From: Bradyrhizobium sp. ISRA430
GTDB lineage: Bacteria; Pseudomonadota; Alphaproteobacteria; Rhizobiales; Xanthobacteraceae
DNA length: 64,000 nucleotides
Direction: 5' to 3'
NCBI RefSeq assembly: GCF_029909975.1
Contig: NZ_CP094516.1
Coordinates: 2,046,001 to 2,110,000, forward strand
Made by a program: the position numbers and the translations under genes. The notes below the pieces were generated by a model, which worked only from the letters and a program-made list of their open reading frames with translations, was not told the DNA's origin and ran no database searches. Below, piece after piece: positions 7,863-18,178 of the stretch (position 1 is its first letter; every line of letters starts with the position of its first letter).

Positions 7863-10800
7863 ATTCCGGTCGGGCAACGGAACTCGCGGAGCACTGACAG
7901 GTTCAGCGGATTGCGCAACGATCCGGTCGAAATCTGATAGTTGAGCTCGCGGCCGGCGACGATGAAAGTCGCGCTGGCGGTTTCCGCCTTCGCCACCAAC
8001 GAGCCTGCCTCCAGCATCCGGAACAACGACCAGGGACCGATGCGCTCGAGCACGGACGGCGGGCCGGTATCGTTGCTGACCGAAATCGCCGTCCGCGGCG
8101 AAGGACCCGGCCACAGGACGGTCGTCGGTGCGTTGCTCTGCGGCGGTGGCGGTGGCGGCGGTGGCGGACCGCCGAAAAAGGGCGAAGCGGCCGGTCCGGG
8201 AGTGGTTGGGCTGGTAATCGTGGTGCCGCCGATCTCGGTCTTGACGGTCACGCCTGGCCCGGATGCCCCAGGGGGGCGGATCGCGAATGATACCGCCGGC
8301 ACACCGCCGCCCGTCTGGAAGAAGGCATCGCGGATATAGGCCGCATTCTGGAATTGCTTGAGGGTGTCCGGCGAGAACGAACGGCCGACGGGGCTCTCCT
8401 TTCGCCAGACCCAATCCGACCGCGACGTGTCGGCGTAAGGTGCCAGGTACTGAGTGAAGAACTTGTCCATCACCCCATTCGGACTGAACAATTTGGCGAA
8501 ATCCGCGAGGGGCACCTCCTGATTGCTGCTGCGGACAAACGGATAGCGGTTGGTCACCGTCTGTTGGCACACCGGCGTGACCTGATCGCGCAACGTCTGC
8601 AGGATCTGTCCGGCGGTCGAAGCTGCAATGCTGCCTTCGAACTCCCCGGCCGCCGCACGCAACATGTCGGAAAATGGCGGTGGCATGCGCGAGGCATTGT
8701 TGCGGAGCGCTGCGACCTGGGCCTGGAGCGCAGCACTCGCCTGCGCGGTCAGTTGCGGATTCTCGATGATCAGCGTCAGGTTCTGCGCGATGTCGTTCAG
8801 GTTGGCGATGGTCGAGTCGATCGGCCTATGGGTGCTCTCGCCTTCTAGCACCGCATGGTAAGGTTTGAACTGTGCTTCGATCGTCGCGCCGGGCGGTCCA
8901 TCCTGGGCATTGGTGAAGAGTGCCGGCGCCGGTGCAGCGGCGGCCACGGCAGCAGCAGCGTTGGCCGGCTTCGCCCGTTCCTTTGTCAACATCGTCTCGT
9001 CGCGCACCGATTCCAGAATTTGCCGCATCGGCGATGTCGGCGCCGAAAGGGCCCTCAGCACCTCGTATTTCGGCTTGTCGGCGAGCAGCTTCTTCAGGCG
9101 CAGGCTGCCGAGTGCCGTTCGCCAACTCGTTACGAAATCATTGGAATAGATGTTGAGCAGATCGCCGGCCAGATTGTCGTATTGCTGGTCGATGGCCGAC
9201 TGCTGGCCGGCATCACCCAGGACCCAACGCTCCCGCTTCATCCGCTCGGACAAGCCGGGCAGCCGGGCGATGAACTTCTGATGGAAGCCGTTATACGTGA
9301 AGAACTCGGGCACCCGCACGGCGTCCAAAGCCTGCCCCGTCGTGGTCTCGAACACGACGGCCATGTCGGGGCCCCCGCGGCGACTGGCGATCCAGTCGCC
9401 GGCGGTCGATGCACGCGCCTCCGATTTCAGAAACTCGTACGCACGTTGCGACACGCTCAGGCGCGCCAAGGAGCTCTGTGCCTGCTTGATCAACCGACCA
9501 TCGAGTTCGACCAGCGGCGGCTGCTCGGTCTCGAGGTCGAACATCGCCACGAGGTTCTCATCGAGTAGACGTCGCCCTTCCGCGTTGGTTGCGCCGGGAT
9601 AGAGGTTGTCCGCCCAGTCGCGTTGCATCCAGGAGCGGATCAGCTCGCGGTCCGGCGACTGCAGCCCGCCGAGCATCAAATAGACCTTCAGCGCCTCGTA
9701 GACGAAGGCAGGCTCGTTGATGCGCGCATTGAGCTGCTCTTCCAGGCGATACAGCAGGCGCGGCCGGAACATGCGCTCGAGTGCCGTATGATAGGCCGCC
9801 TTCGAGGGCGATAGCAGCCGGGCGTGCTGGCTGAGCCCGTAGCGCGCCGACAGTGGCACCGGCTCGTTGCGCGATCCGTAACCCGCCGGGGCGTTGCGCA
9901 GCCGGTAGAGCAGCGGCAGCACCTTGTCGAGATCATGATCGGCGATCAGCGTCTGCTTGATGAGTGGTGCTCCGGCGGCCGCATATTCGCTATCCGCCTG
10001 CAGGCTCTGCTCGATCAAATCGGAGTTGCGCTTGTAGCTCGTCAGCCACGCTGCGATCAGTCCGATCGAGACCAGGCCGATCAATGACAGCGCTGCGGTC
10101 TTCAGGATCAATGCGCGGCGCACCGCGGCGCGGTCGGTCGAAACCCAGTCGGCCTCGCCGATGATGACCTTGGAAATCAGATCGGCGAGGAAGTAGCTCT
10201 TGCCCGTTCCCGAATAGGATTCGGAACCGACCTCCTCCGCGCCGAACGTACGCGCCAGCGATCCGATCAATTGGTCGATCGGCGTGCCTTGCTGCGTACC
10301 CGAGGTGAAGTAGAACCCACGCAGATTCGCATTCACGTGATAGCGCGTCGGCTCGAATATCTGGTTGAGGAAATCGTGGATCTGGGGCTTGAGCCGCGCC
10401 ATCTGCGCCGGGAAGCCGAACAGTTGGACGCGGTGCTGCGGCGTCGGCTCGTCCTGCAGACGGTCGAGCGTCTCCTCGCTCAGGCGCTCCAGCAGACGGT
10501 CGAACTCGAGCGGGATCTGCCCGACCAGATTCTGGGTCTTGTCCGCGGTCTGGAACGTGGCGCCCCAGACCTGTCGGCGGCCAGCGTCGCCGAGATAGGC
10601 GAAATACTCGGTGAAGCCGGCAACGAGATCGGCTTTGGTAAATAGCGCATAGACCGGGAAGCTGACCCTGAGCTTTTGATGCAGCTCGAGCAGGCGCATC
10701 CTGATGGCATCGGCGTGAAGCGCGAGCTCCTGCTTCGGTAGCGTCAGCACGTCTTCGATGCTGATGGCGACGAGGACGCCATTGATCGGCTGGCGCGACC

Positions 10801-11401
10801 GGCTCTTCTTCAGGATGTCCAGAAACGCCAGCCAGCTATCCTTGTCGGCCTTGCTATTGGAATCCTGGGTGGTGTAGCGGCCGGCGGTATCAATCAGCAC
10901 CGCTTCCTCGGTAAACCACCAATCGCAGTAGCGGGTCCCGCCGACCCCTGCAATCGCCGCCGGCGTCGTCCCCCGCGCGAGCGGAAATTTGAGCCCGGAA
11001 TTGACCAGCGCCGTGGTCTTGCCGGCGCCGGGCGGACCGATGATGACGTACCAGGGTAGATCGTAGAGATAGCCCGACTTGTTGCCGCTGGCGGTCTTGA
11101 GCGTCGCGAGCGCATCCTTCATGCGCTCCTTGAGCACCGGCTCGTCACTGACGGGCTGATCCGCACCGGTGATGCCGTCGGCAATTTCCTTGGCATTCTT
11201 GCGGCGCTTGAACAGATTGAGGCCCACGACGCCTGCCACGGCCGTGGTGAGCAGAAGAATCGCGATCTGGCGGACGATATGGTTCTCCAGCGGCCGCCAG
11301 TCGCCGAACGCGACGAAGGGACCGGCGAGATAGATCACCGCCCCGAGCGAGCTGAGCCCGACTCCGTAGAGAACGATGCGGAGAATGTCCTTGGCAAGCA
11401 T
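7859..11401 (-). CDS. tssM: T6SS membrane-complex protein TssM (IcmF)
   Basis: 1,180 residues, full IcmF length. Two N-terminal transmembrane helices (about 10-32 and 45-63) frame a short periplasmic hairpin. The cytoplasmic NTPase-like domain keeps a Walker A motif (IGPPGAGKTT, about 121-130). A third helix (near 430-450, LSLIGLVSIGLIAAWL) precedes the long periplasmic domain. Near residue 1080 is a nine-proline tract (GGPPPPPPPPPQS). TssM, with TssL, forms the envelope channel. No TssJ lipoprotein gene is present, so the periplasmic part must dock differently. The stop overlaps the tagF start. Confidence 0.95.
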   Translation of the reverse strand: MLAKDILRIVLYGVGLSSLGAVIYLAGPFVAFGDWRPLENHIVRQIAILLLTTAVAGVVGLNLFKRRKNAKEIADGITGADQPVSDEPVLKERMKDALATLKTASGNKSGYLYDLPWYVIIGPPGAGKTTALVNSGLKFPLARGTTPAAIAGVGGTRYCDWWFTEEAVLIDTAGRYTTQDSNSKADKDSWLAFLDILKKSRSRQPINGVLVAISIEDVLTLPKQELALHADAIRMRLLELHQKLRVSFPVYALFTKADLVAGFTEYFAYLGDAGRRQVWGATFQTADKTQNLVGQIPLEFDRLLERLSEETLDRLQDEPTPQHRVQLFGFPAQMARLKPQIHDFLNQIFEPTRYHVNANLRGFYFTSGTQQGTPIDQLIGSLARTFGAEEVGSESYSGTGKSYFLADLISKVIIGEADWVSTDRAAVRRALILKTAALSLIGLVSIGLIAAWLTSYKRNSDLIEQSLQADSEYAAAGAPLIKQTLIADHDLDKVLPLLYRLRNAPAGYGSRNEPVPLSARYGLSQHARLLSPSKAAYHTALERMFRPRLLYRLEEQLNARINEPAFVYEALKVYLMLGGLQSPDRELIRSWMQRDWADNLYPGATNAEGRRLLDENLVAMFDLETEQPPLVELDGRLIKQAQSSLARLSVSQRAYEFLKSEARASTAGDWIASRRGGPDMAVVFETTTGQALDAVRVPEFFTYNGFHQKFIARLPGLSERMKRERWVLGDAGQQSAIDQQYDNLAGDLLNIYSNDFVTSWRTALGSLRLKKLLADKPKYEVLRALSAPTSPMRQILESVRDETMLTKERAKPANAAAAVAAAAPAPALFTNAQDGPPGATIEAQFKPYHAVLEGESTHRPIDSTIANLNDIAQNLTLIIENPQLTAQASAALQAQVAALRNNASRMPPPFSDMLRAAAGEFEGSIAASTAGQILQTLRDQVTPVCQQTVTNRYPFVRSSNQEVPLADFAKLFSPNGVMDKFFTQYLAPYADTSRSDWVWRKESPVGRSFSPDTLKQFQNAAYIRDAFFQTGGGVPAVSFAIRPPGASGPGVTVKTEIGGTTITSPTTPGPAASPFFGGPPPPPPPPPQSNAPTTVLWPGPSPRTAISVSNDTGPPSVLERIGPWSLFRMLEAGSLVAKAETASATFIVAGRELNYQISTGSLRNPLNLSVLREFRCPTGI

Positions 11402-11444
11402 CTAACCATACCTGTCGCAAACCGCGTGAGCTGGCGGTATCTGC

Positions 11445-12968
11445 CTATTCGCTGCGTTCGATAAAGATCTCGACGCGCCGGTTCTTGGCGCGTCCTTCAG
11501 GTGTCGTATTGCTGGCGATTGGCGCATCGGCTCCCTTGCCCTCGACGTCGACGCGCGAGGCATCGGTGAGGCCCGGCTTCAGTGCGCCGGCAACCGCCTT
11601 GGCGCGCTCGACCGACAACTCGAAGTTCGAAGGAAAGCGCACTGTGCGGATCGGCGAACTGTCCGTATGGCCGACGACCCGGATTCGTCCCGGCTCCTTG
11701 TCGAGGGTTGCCGCCACGCGGGCTGCGACCGGCTTGAAGCCGTCGAGGATGGTGGCCTGGCCCGACGCGAACAGCGCGAGGTCGCAAACCCTGATCACGA
11801 TGAAGCTCGCGGTCTGGTCCGCGGTCATGGCACAGGCGGTGTTCTCCTTGGCCAACGCGTTGCGAATACGCTGGAGCTGGGTGATACGATCCGGTGGCGG
11901 CGGTGGTGGCGGCGGTGGCGGTGGTGCAACGACACGGCGCTTGAGCTCGATCGGATCGGCCGGATGCAGCGCAAGCGCCACCTCGGCAGCATTCTCTGCC
12001 CGGCCGGCCAGGAGCGTCCGCAGGACGAAATAGGACCCGGTCAGCAGCGCGGCGACCACGGCCGCCACGAGCCAGACCGGAACACGCAGACGCTGCCGGC
12101 GACCAGCCAGCGCCTGCCCGCGCCAGTTGGGCGACAGATCGCTCATCGTCTTGGGCCGGACCCGGCGCAGCGTTTCGTAGAGGTTGCGCTGGATCACCTG
12201 CAGGTTCGCAAGCCCACCCGCCGACGTGCGGTGAATGCCCTGGAAGCCGAGCGCAAGGCAGGCGTGCTGAAGTTCGAGCACCGGATAGTTGACCAGCGGA
12301 TCGCCCTTCAGATGGTCGAGTATCTCGAAGAAGCGGACGCCGCCGATCCGCTCGCCGAAGAACCGGCTCAGCATCGAGTATTGCGTCCAGACGTGGCGCT
12401 CCTCGGTCGGGATGTGCTGCACGATATCGTCGGCCGTGGCGCACAGGATGTATTTCGCTGTGTTGGCCTGGTGCTCGGAAATGCCCGCTGAACGGATATC
12501 CTTCTCGAAGAATTTGATGGCGTCGGCGACCTGCTCCATCAGGCTCGCGAATGACGCGCGCATGAGCGCCACCCGCAAGCGGCCAAGCAATTGCAGCAGC
12601 GGGCCCGCGGCGCGCATCACCGGATTTGCGTTAGGCGCGACCAGATCATCGACACGCAATGGTGGCCCCGGCGGCAGCATCGGCTGCGGCGCCTGGGCTG
12701 GCGCGGGCGTCGAGATCCATTCCTCAGCCGGATGGCTGGTTGGCGCGGCGGCATAGCCCGGGCCCTGCGGGACCGGAGAAAAGGGTGACGGCGCAGGTGC
12801 GCCGGGAGAAGGTACGGGCGACGGCGAATAGGCGGGCCGGGCAACTGGTCCCTCGCCCGCCGAAGGCTGAGGGGTCGGAGCCGGCGGCAACTTCCCGCCG
12901 GGGTTGGGACGGATGATCGTCCGCTCGCCCCGACCGAAAGGATTGACCGGCTTGTCCCTGTCGCTCAT
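11445..12968 (-). CDS. tssL: T6SS protein TssL (DotU) with C-terminal OmpA peptidoglycan-binding domain
   Basis: 507 residues. The ATG at 12968 overlaps the tssK stop as ATGA. Residues about 1-100 are Pro-rich and disordered. The DotU cytoplasmic domain (about 110-285, including ADDIVQHIPTEERHVWTQYS) is followed by one transmembrane helix near 297-317. A run of eleven prolines then leads into an OmpA-like domain: GHTDSSPIRT, NFELSVERA, VEGKGADAP and GRAKNRRVEIFIE. Such evolved TssL proteins anchor the secretion complex to the cell wall and are typical where TssJ or a separate TagL is absent. Confidence 0.95.
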   Translation of the reverse strand: MSDRDKPVNPFGRGERTIIRPNPGGKLPPAPTPQPSAGEGPVARPAYSPSPVPSPGAPAPSPFSPVPQGPGYAAAPTSHPAEEWISTPAPAQAPQPMLPPGPPLRVDDLVAPNANPVMRAAGPLLQLLGRLRVALMRASFASLMEQVADAIKFFEKDIRSAGISEHQANTAKYILCATADDIVQHIPTEERHVWTQYSMLSRFFGERIGGVRFFEILDHLKGDPLVNYPVLELQHACLALGFQGIHRTSAGGLANLQVIQRNLYETLRRVRPKTMSDLSPNWRGQALAGRRQRLRVPVWLVAAVVAALLTGSYFVLRTLLAGRAENAAEVALALHPADPIELKRRVVAPPPPPPPPPPPDRITQLQRIRNALAKENTACAMTADQTASFIVIRVCDLALFASGQATILDGFKPVAARVAATLDKEPGRIRVVGHTDSSPIRTVRFPSNFELSVERAKAVAGALKPGLTDASRVDVEGKGADAPIASNTTPEGRAKNRRVEIFIERSE

Positions 12969-14314
12969 GGCCTGTCTTCCAGGATAGCCCAAAGGTACAG
13001 CTCAAGCTCCGGCCAGTCGCCGGAGAAGTGCATTCCAATCGAGGCCGCCGTGCTGAACTCCGGCCATAGCGGCGACTTGCGGTCGAGATAGAAATAGACG
13101 TGGTCCGTGATGGCCCGAATGTGCGGCGGCGGCGTCGGCAAATGCACCAACGTCAACCCCGGCAGGTTCGCGTGCACGATCTCGTTCATCTTGGTGTTCG
13201 GTCCGACCTTGAACAGGTGCGGGAAATCGTTCTGGATCTCCACCAGCGGCCGCCGTGCGGCAACCTCCAGCACCAAGGTCGCATTTCGAAACAGCGCCCG
13301 ATCGCGGATCGGCGATACGAACGCATTCTGTGCGCGTTCGATGATCTCCAGGCGGATCGCCCGCCGGCCCAGGCGCGCGCTCAAGAAGTCCTGGATGTCG
13401 CTCACCAGCGGTGTGAAAATGTTCTCGAGATCGTCGTGATCGTACGCCGGATAGTTGCGCGCGCGCCGCTCCGCCGTGGCAAACGTCGCAAGTTCACCCG
13501 CGAACCTCAGCAGCTCCTCGTATAGCCGCTCGGGATGCACGCTGCCGGAACGCTGGAAATGAGTCAGCACGGGAATGGTCCGGTTCAGCACTTGCAGCAC
13601 CAGATAGTCGACGCTCTGCAAGCCGCCACCGGACGACGGATCGACCGCATAACGCGCAAGCTCGTCGAGCTTGGTCTCGACCCAGCCGATGATGCGGTTG
13701 AGCCAGCCGTCGATGATCGGATGTGCGGCGCAGACGAGCATCGGCGGTACGAACTTGTCGTCGAACAGGACGTTCTTGTCGCGCACCTCTAGAATGCGTG
13801 CGATGCCGAGGCCCATGTATCCGGGCTTGCTGGTCTTGCGCAGTTCGAACGACAACCTGGGATAAGCGATGTCGATCTCTTCTTCGATGCGCAGCGCGGA
13901 AGTCGAGTCGATGAAGGTCTCCGACGTGCGAACATAGCGACTGGCGCTGTCGGTGCGGTCCTCGTCCACCTCGCGGGTGTTTGGCGCTGCGACTGGCATC
14001 ATCAGCCAGACGATCTGGCCTGCGGCCGTCTCCGGCACTTCGATCGCTTCGGGGATCGGGCTGTCTGCAGGAATATCGAACGGCGTTCCGTCCGGCATGA
14101 CGCCGGACGCATTGCGCACCGCGAATTTGCTCTGTTCGGTAAGGTCCTTGTCGATCTCGAGCTGGGCAAATCCCCAGGGATATGGCGTTGTGTAGCGAAC
14201 GCGCTTTTCCAGCAAATGTTCGATGTAGCGATCGTTCTGCTGCAGATGATGCGGTCGCAGAAACAGACCTTCTGACCAGAAAACCTTGCTATACCAAGAC
14301 ATTCCTGCATCCAC
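12965..14314 (-). CDS. tssK: T6SS baseplate protein TssK
   Basis: 449 residues. The N-terminus (MSWYSKVFWSEGLFLRPHHL) is the family signature, and the rest is collinear with TssK (for example LVCAAHPIIDGWLNRI and VHLPTPPPHIRAI). TssK links the baseplate to the TssL/TssM membrane complex from the cytoplasm. An internal ATG four codons downstream (14302) begins exactly at the conserved MSWYSK and is an equally likely start. The gene sits between tagH (37 bp upstream) and tssL (4-bp overlap). Confidence 0.94.
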   Translation of the reverse strand: MDAGMSWYSKVFWSEGLFLRPHHLQQNDRYIEHLLEKRVRYTTPYPWGFAQLEIDKDLTEQSKFAVRNASGVMPDGTPFDIPADSPIPEAIEVPETAAGQIVWLMMPVAAPNTREVDEDRTDSASRYVRTSETFIDSTSALRIEEEIDIAYPRLSFELRKTSKPGYMGLGIARILEVRDKNVLFDDKFVPPMLVCAAHPIIDGWLNRIIGWVETKLDELARYAVDPSSGGGLQSVDYLVLQVLNRTIPVLTHFQRSGSVHPERLYEELLRFAGELATFATAERRARNYPAYDHDDLENIFTPLVSDIQDFLSARLGRRAIRLEIIERAQNAFVSPIRDRALFRNATLVLEVAARRPLVEIQNDFPHLFKVGPNTKMNEIVHANLPGLTLVHLPTPPPHIRAITDHVYFYLDRKSPLWPEFSTAASIGMHFSGDWPELELYLWAILEDRP

Positions 14315-14351
14315 TCAGCAATTTTCCGGCGACCACGTGGCCGCCGATAGT

Positions 14352-15731
14352 TCACTTTGAACCGACCTTGTCCGCGCGGTCGTAATAGTCCGAAAAATGC
14401 AACATGAAGGTATCGATCGGTGCGCTGTTGTCGCGACCGAGATGCGCCTTCCAGCGCGTCAAAAATTCGTCCCAGAGCTTGCTCTTGTTCGTGCCGAGCC
14501 AGGAGCTTGCGCCGCGCTGAAGCTCGAGCTCGCGTGCCATCAGTGTCGGATCGATACCGGCGATCAGCTCATGGACCGCGTGCTGCATCGCCATGTAGGT
14601 CTTCAACTGATGTGATTTGAGGTCACTGAAGCCCTGCGCAAAGGCGCGTTGCGCGTCGAGGTAACTGCGCGTCGGCGGTCCGAACAAAATGCGCATTGCC
14701 TCTTCCGACGTCGGCGAAAATTTCAGCGGATTGTTCTCGATGGCCTGGACGGTGGTCTGGCTGGTACTGCGGGTGAGCTGCTTGGCCTGGGTTCGCGCCT
14801 GCAGCAGCGCCATCAGATTATCCACGGTCATGCGTAAGATGATGCCAAGCTGTTCGGCGAGCTCGGCATCGGTCTTGCGGGCAAAGAAGTTGTCGGGCAA
14901 TCCGGCAGCGCGTGCCACCAGCCGCGCGAACTCAGTACCACCGGCTGACATGGCGGTGTCGGGTCCCTCGTCTGCCGCCTGCGCCGGGCGGAGCATTTCG
15001 GCCTGCGGTGGCGATGGCGATGGCGGCGGCTTGCCAGCCGCTGGTTCGTCATCGGTCCACACCGATGGCCGGCGTGGGCTCGGCATGGCGGGCGGGCGCT
15101 CGACTTGCGCCTTCGGCGCCGCGACCGGACCGGCTGCCCAGCTCATGTCATCCTGCACGGATGGCTGGTACGGAGGCATCGACGATGAACGTCGAACAGG
15201 ATCTACAACCGGCGCCGGAACGCTCGCCGCCCAATCCAGAAACTCCGGATTGATGGGCCGTGCGGCCTCGCGTGGCTTCTTCAATTGTTGCGGGTCGATC
15301 GGCGGCGGCACGTCACGGTCGGCTGCCCAAAGCTCCCCGTAGTTCGCGTGCTGCTGGACGAGAGGTGCCTGCAGTTGCGCCTCGTGGTTTGGGGCACGCG
15401 CGCCAGCCTCATCCTCCAGGAAAACTGCGATGATGTAATGGCCGATGGTAAGGCGATCGCCATCGCGCAGCCGGTGCGGCCCCCGCAGGCGCTGGTCGGC
15501 ACCATTGAGAAAGGTGCCATTGGTCGAGACGTCATGCAGCCAATAGCCGCCGTCGCGAAAGTGCACCTCGCAATGCTTTCCGGAAATCATCCGCGCCGGA
15601 TCCGGCAAAGTCCAGTCGAGGTGACGGTCCCGGCCAATGTCGACCGAACGCCTGCCGGTGACCGTAAATGACACAGGCCCACCGTCGGGAAGGTTCGGTT
15701 CGTTCTCGATATGAAAGCGAAGCACCATCAC
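14352..15731 (-). CDS. tagH: T6SS-associated FHA-domain protein (TagH/Fha)
   Basis: 459 residues. The N-terminal FHA domain (about 5-105) has the phosphothreonine-binding pattern: DIGRDRHLDWTLPD, SGKHCEVHFRDGGYWLHD and STNGTFLNG. A long Pro-rich linker (about 120-240) leads to the C-terminal domain shared by T6SS FHA proteins (about 265-455, for example EAMRILFGPPTRSYLDAQRAF). It is the expected substrate and reader of PpkA/PppA phosphorylation and the target of TagF. An alternative start is the second Met. It lies 9 bp downstream of the preceding gene. Confidence 0.92.
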   Translation of the reverse strand: MMVLRFHIENEPNLPDGGPVSFTVTGRRSVDIGRDRHLDWTLPDPARMISGKHCEVHFRDGGYWLHDVSTNGTFLNGADQRLRGPHRLRDGDRLTIGHYIIAVFLEDEAGARAPNHEAQLQAPLVQQHANYGELWAADRDVPPPIDPQQLKKPREAARPINPEFLDWAASVPAPVVDPVRRSSSMPPYQPSVQDDMSWAAGPVAAPKAQVERPPAMPSPRRPSVWTDDEPAAGKPPPSPSPPQAEMLRPAQAADEGPDTAMSAGGTEFARLVARAAGLPDNFFARKTDAELAEQLGIILRMTVDNLMALLQARTQAKQLTRSTSQTTVQAIENNPLKFSPTSEEAMRILFGPPTRSYLDAQRAFAQGFSDLKSHQLKTYMAMQHAVHELIAGIDPTLMARELELQRGASSWLGTNKSKLWDEFLTRWKAHLGRDNSAPIDTFMLHFSDYYDRADKVGSK

Positions 15732-15740
15732 ATCGTCCCG

Positions 15741-16304
15741 CTACCGTGAAGGACGCGGTTCACCGCGAGCTAATTGAATACCATCCTCCAGGCACGCCGT
15801 CATTATCCGGTCCCTCGAGTCGCGGGGGAGCCGGCAAAGGCCGATCAGCAGGGCTGCACGCACCGCCCGCGCGGTTTGATCGGGCTTGGCTTCGACCGGC
15901 GCGAACTCCGCCGGAACCACGCTTCCGCCGGACCAGCCGGCCGCCAGCGCCAGCCATGTCGCCGGCTGCTCGGGATCGTTGGCATTGCCGACGGCCAGGG
16001 CCTTGTTCCGGGATTGCTCCTCCGGTTGGCGGACCCAGGTCTCGGCGAAGTTAAGTGACCTGCTGTCGTTGGTGTCGAAATGGTCGAACATCCGTCGCAG
16101 CGAGCGACATCCCCAGGCAATGGCCACGCGCCTTGGGAGCAAATAAGCGCAGAAGGATACGGCCTGGTGCCAGTTGCGCGCGTCGGCGGCCTCCTGAAGG
16201 AAATCCAGCGAAGGCTTGTCGGCGTCGGCCTTGCCGACATCATAGCGCGCCATGGGATAGGCTTGAAGCAGATCCTGAACCGTGCCGAACCGAACCTGCG
16301 CCAT
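15741..16304 (-). CDS. T6SS-cluster protein, DUF6931-like
   Basis: 187 residues, cytoplasmic, with no signal peptide or membrane helix. It begins MAQVRFGTVQDLLQAYP and contains AVSFCAYLLPRRVAIAWGC and a C-terminal Gly/Ser-rich stretch around residue 130 (LAAGWSGGSVVP). From memory this resembles small alpha-helical T6SS-linked proteins classed as DUF6931; that family name is uncertain. Its place between vgrG (5 bp) and tagH (9 bp) in one tight operon suggests a role tied to VgrG or to regulation. No function can be assigned from sequence. Confidence 0.7.
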   Translation of the reverse strand: MAQVRFGTVQDLLQAYPMARYDVGKADADKPSLDFLQEAADARNWHQAVSFCAYLLPRRVAIAWGCRSLRRMFDHFDTNDSRSLNFAETWVRQPEEQSRNKALAVGNANDPEQPATWLALAAGWSGGSVVPAEFAPVEAKPDQTARAVRAALLIGLCRLPRDSRDRIMTACLEDGIQLARGEPRPSR

Positions 16305-16309
16305 AGCCG

Positions 16310-18178
16310 TCAGCCGACAAGGGTTGGAGTGCCGTGGGCGGCAAGCGGACCACCGGCTGAAAGCGCCATGGCGGCCTGCGCCGTCATGGCGATCGTCGGC
16401 GCGTTGATGACAATGCCCGCCGGGGTCAGGATGATCTGGCTGGGACCAACCTGCAGCGTGATGTTGGCATTGGCCATGAGCGTGATGCTGATGCCCGCAT
16501 TCACAGACTGGTCCATGGCCAGCGTGATGTGCTGACCGCCCAATTCAATATCGAGCTTGTCATTGCCGTTCTTGAGCGTGGTCTTGCGGGTGTCGCCGCC
16601 GAATGCAGCTTCGCCGATGGTCCGTGTCTCGGTGTCGCGGACCGTCACGTCGTGGTCCTTCTCGGCATGCACCGTGATCTTCTCGGATCCCTTCTTGTCC
16701 TCGAAGTTCCACTCGTTGTAGCCGCTGCCACCTTTGGTGGAGTCCGACTTCAATCCCGCGATCGTCTTCTTCGACGGCAGATCGTAGGGCAGCTTGTATT
16801 CGTCATTGTACACGGTGCCGATCACCAGGGGCCGGTCCGGATCCCCTTCCAGGAATTCGACAACCACCTCCTGTCCGACGCGCGGAATGATCTGACCGCC
16901 CCAGCGCTTGCCAGACCAGACCTGGGCCACGCGCAACCGGCACGACCGCTTCTTCTTCCGATCCCAGAAAAAGCGGACATAGATTTCGCCCAGCGACTCG
17001 ACGTCGATTTCCTCGCTCGAATTGTCGTCCTTGGTCACCACCTTGGCGGTCTGGATGCCGTTGATCCTCGGTTTCGGCGTCATCATCAGCGCTCGAAACG
17101 GCCGATCGCTGGGCAGAAACTCGTAGCTTCCGAAATAGACGTGTTGCCCGGCGTCGCTGGGACCACCAGTGCGGTAGGATTCGATCGAGAACGAATGCGT
17201 GGCCCGCACCACGAGATATTCGACGTTCTGCGAGTCCTTGGAGTGCTTTTCGAGCTTCGTCAGCCCACCGGGGAACAGGTTGACGGCGTCGCCGTTGCCG
17301 CGGCGCCGCCGATCCATCGCCTGCTCGGCCTGAAGCTGGATCTTCGCGTAGCGCTCACCGTCGGATTTTTCCTTGAACTTGCCGGGATAGTCGTAAAACT
17401 CCATCTCCGACCGCGTGTAATGCTCGGAGCTCTTGGCGTCACTGATCATCTGCGCGTTGGGCTTCTGATAGTTGTAATCGTTGAGCTCAATCTTCCCGGT
17501 GCGAAACCGGCGCTCCGAGACCCATTCGTAGATGTGCTGCTCCGCTCGACGGTCGGCTCCCGTCAGCGGGATGTACGGAATCGTGGCAAGACCGCTGATC
17601 GGGCTGTGCGACGATTTGGAGTCCGCCAACACCAGCGTGTGCTTGCCGCCCTCATGCTTGAAGAAGTAGTAGATGCCGTGCTGCTCCATCAGCCGGCAAA
17701 CAAAGCTCAGGTCGGTCTCGCGGTACTGAACACAATATTCGAGCTTCGGACAGGAGCCCTCTTCGGTCAGCTTGGATTCATAGTCAGTGAAGCCGCGTTC
17801 GTTGAAGACTTCCTTGATGATGTCGGGCGCCTTCTTATCCTGAAAGATCCGGCAATCGGTGGTGCGCGACAACAGCCACAACCATGGCCTCAGGACAATC
17901 CGGTAGCTGAAATAGTCGTTCTTCACCCCGAGCCACTGGGCTTCCGTCAGAATGCCGCTGAACTCGCGCTCCTTCTCATGCAGCTTTATGGTCAGCGTGC
18001 ACTGCTGACCGATCGCACGGTCGAAGTCGAGGTCGGCATCCTCGCTGAGACATTCGACACGATATTCGAAGAGTTCGCTGAGACCTTCCGAGCCCTCGAA
18101 GCCAACAAAAACCAGAACGTCCTTGCCGAGAGGCGTCTTGAGTTCGCAGAGGCGGGTATCTTGGGTAAGCTGGCCCAT
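16310..18178 (-). CDS. vgrG: T6SS spike protein VgrG (TssI)
   Basis: About 622 residues from the ATG at 18178, chosen because a GGGAG lies upstream; the frame continues to 18283 but that part looks non-coding. The order is the phage gp27/gp44-like region (DTRLCELKTPLGKDVLVF, then YRETDLSFVCRLMEQHGIYY), the gp5 OB-fold (RLRVAQVWSGKRWGGQIIPR and EFLEGDPDRPLVIGTVYN), then the repetitive beta-helix needle. It ends soon after the needle (GGPLAAHGTPTLVG), so no effector domain is fused. It is the first gene of the minus-strand operon, divergent from tssA. Confidence 0.95.
   Translation of the reverse strand: MGQLTQDTRLCELKTPLGKDVLVFVGFEGSEGLSELFEYRVECLSEDADLDFDRAIGQQCTLTIKLHEKEREFSGILTEAQWLGVKNDYFSYRIVLRPWLWLLSRTTDCRIFQDKKAPDIIKEVFNERGFTDYESKLTEEGSCPKLEYCVQYRETDLSFVCRLMEQHGIYYFFKHEGGKHTLVLADSKSSHSPISGLATIPYIPLTGADRRAEQHIYEWVSERRFRTGKIELNDYNYQKPNAQMISDAKSSEHYTRSEMEFYDYPGKFKEKSDGERYAKIQLQAEQAMDRRRRGNGDAVNLFPGGLTKLEKHSKDSQNVEYLVVRATHSFSIESYRTGGPSDAGQHVYFGSYEFLPSDRPFRALMMTPKPRINGIQTAKVVTKDDNSSEEIDVESLGEIYVRFFWDRKKKRSCRLRVAQVWSGKRWGGQIIPRVGQEVVVEFLEGDPDRPLVIGTVYNDEYKLPYDLPSKKTIAGLKSDSTKGGSGYNEWNFEDKKGSEKITVHAEKDHDVTVRDTETRTIGEAAFGGDTRKTTLKNGNDKLDIELGGQHITLAMDQSVNAGISITLMANANITLQVGPSQIILTPAGIVINAPTIAMTAQAAMALSAGGPLAAHGTPTLVG

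Noticed and set aside
16310..18178. VgrG with fused effector domain
   Set aside because: The protein ends just after the beta-helix needle; there is no C-terminal extension.
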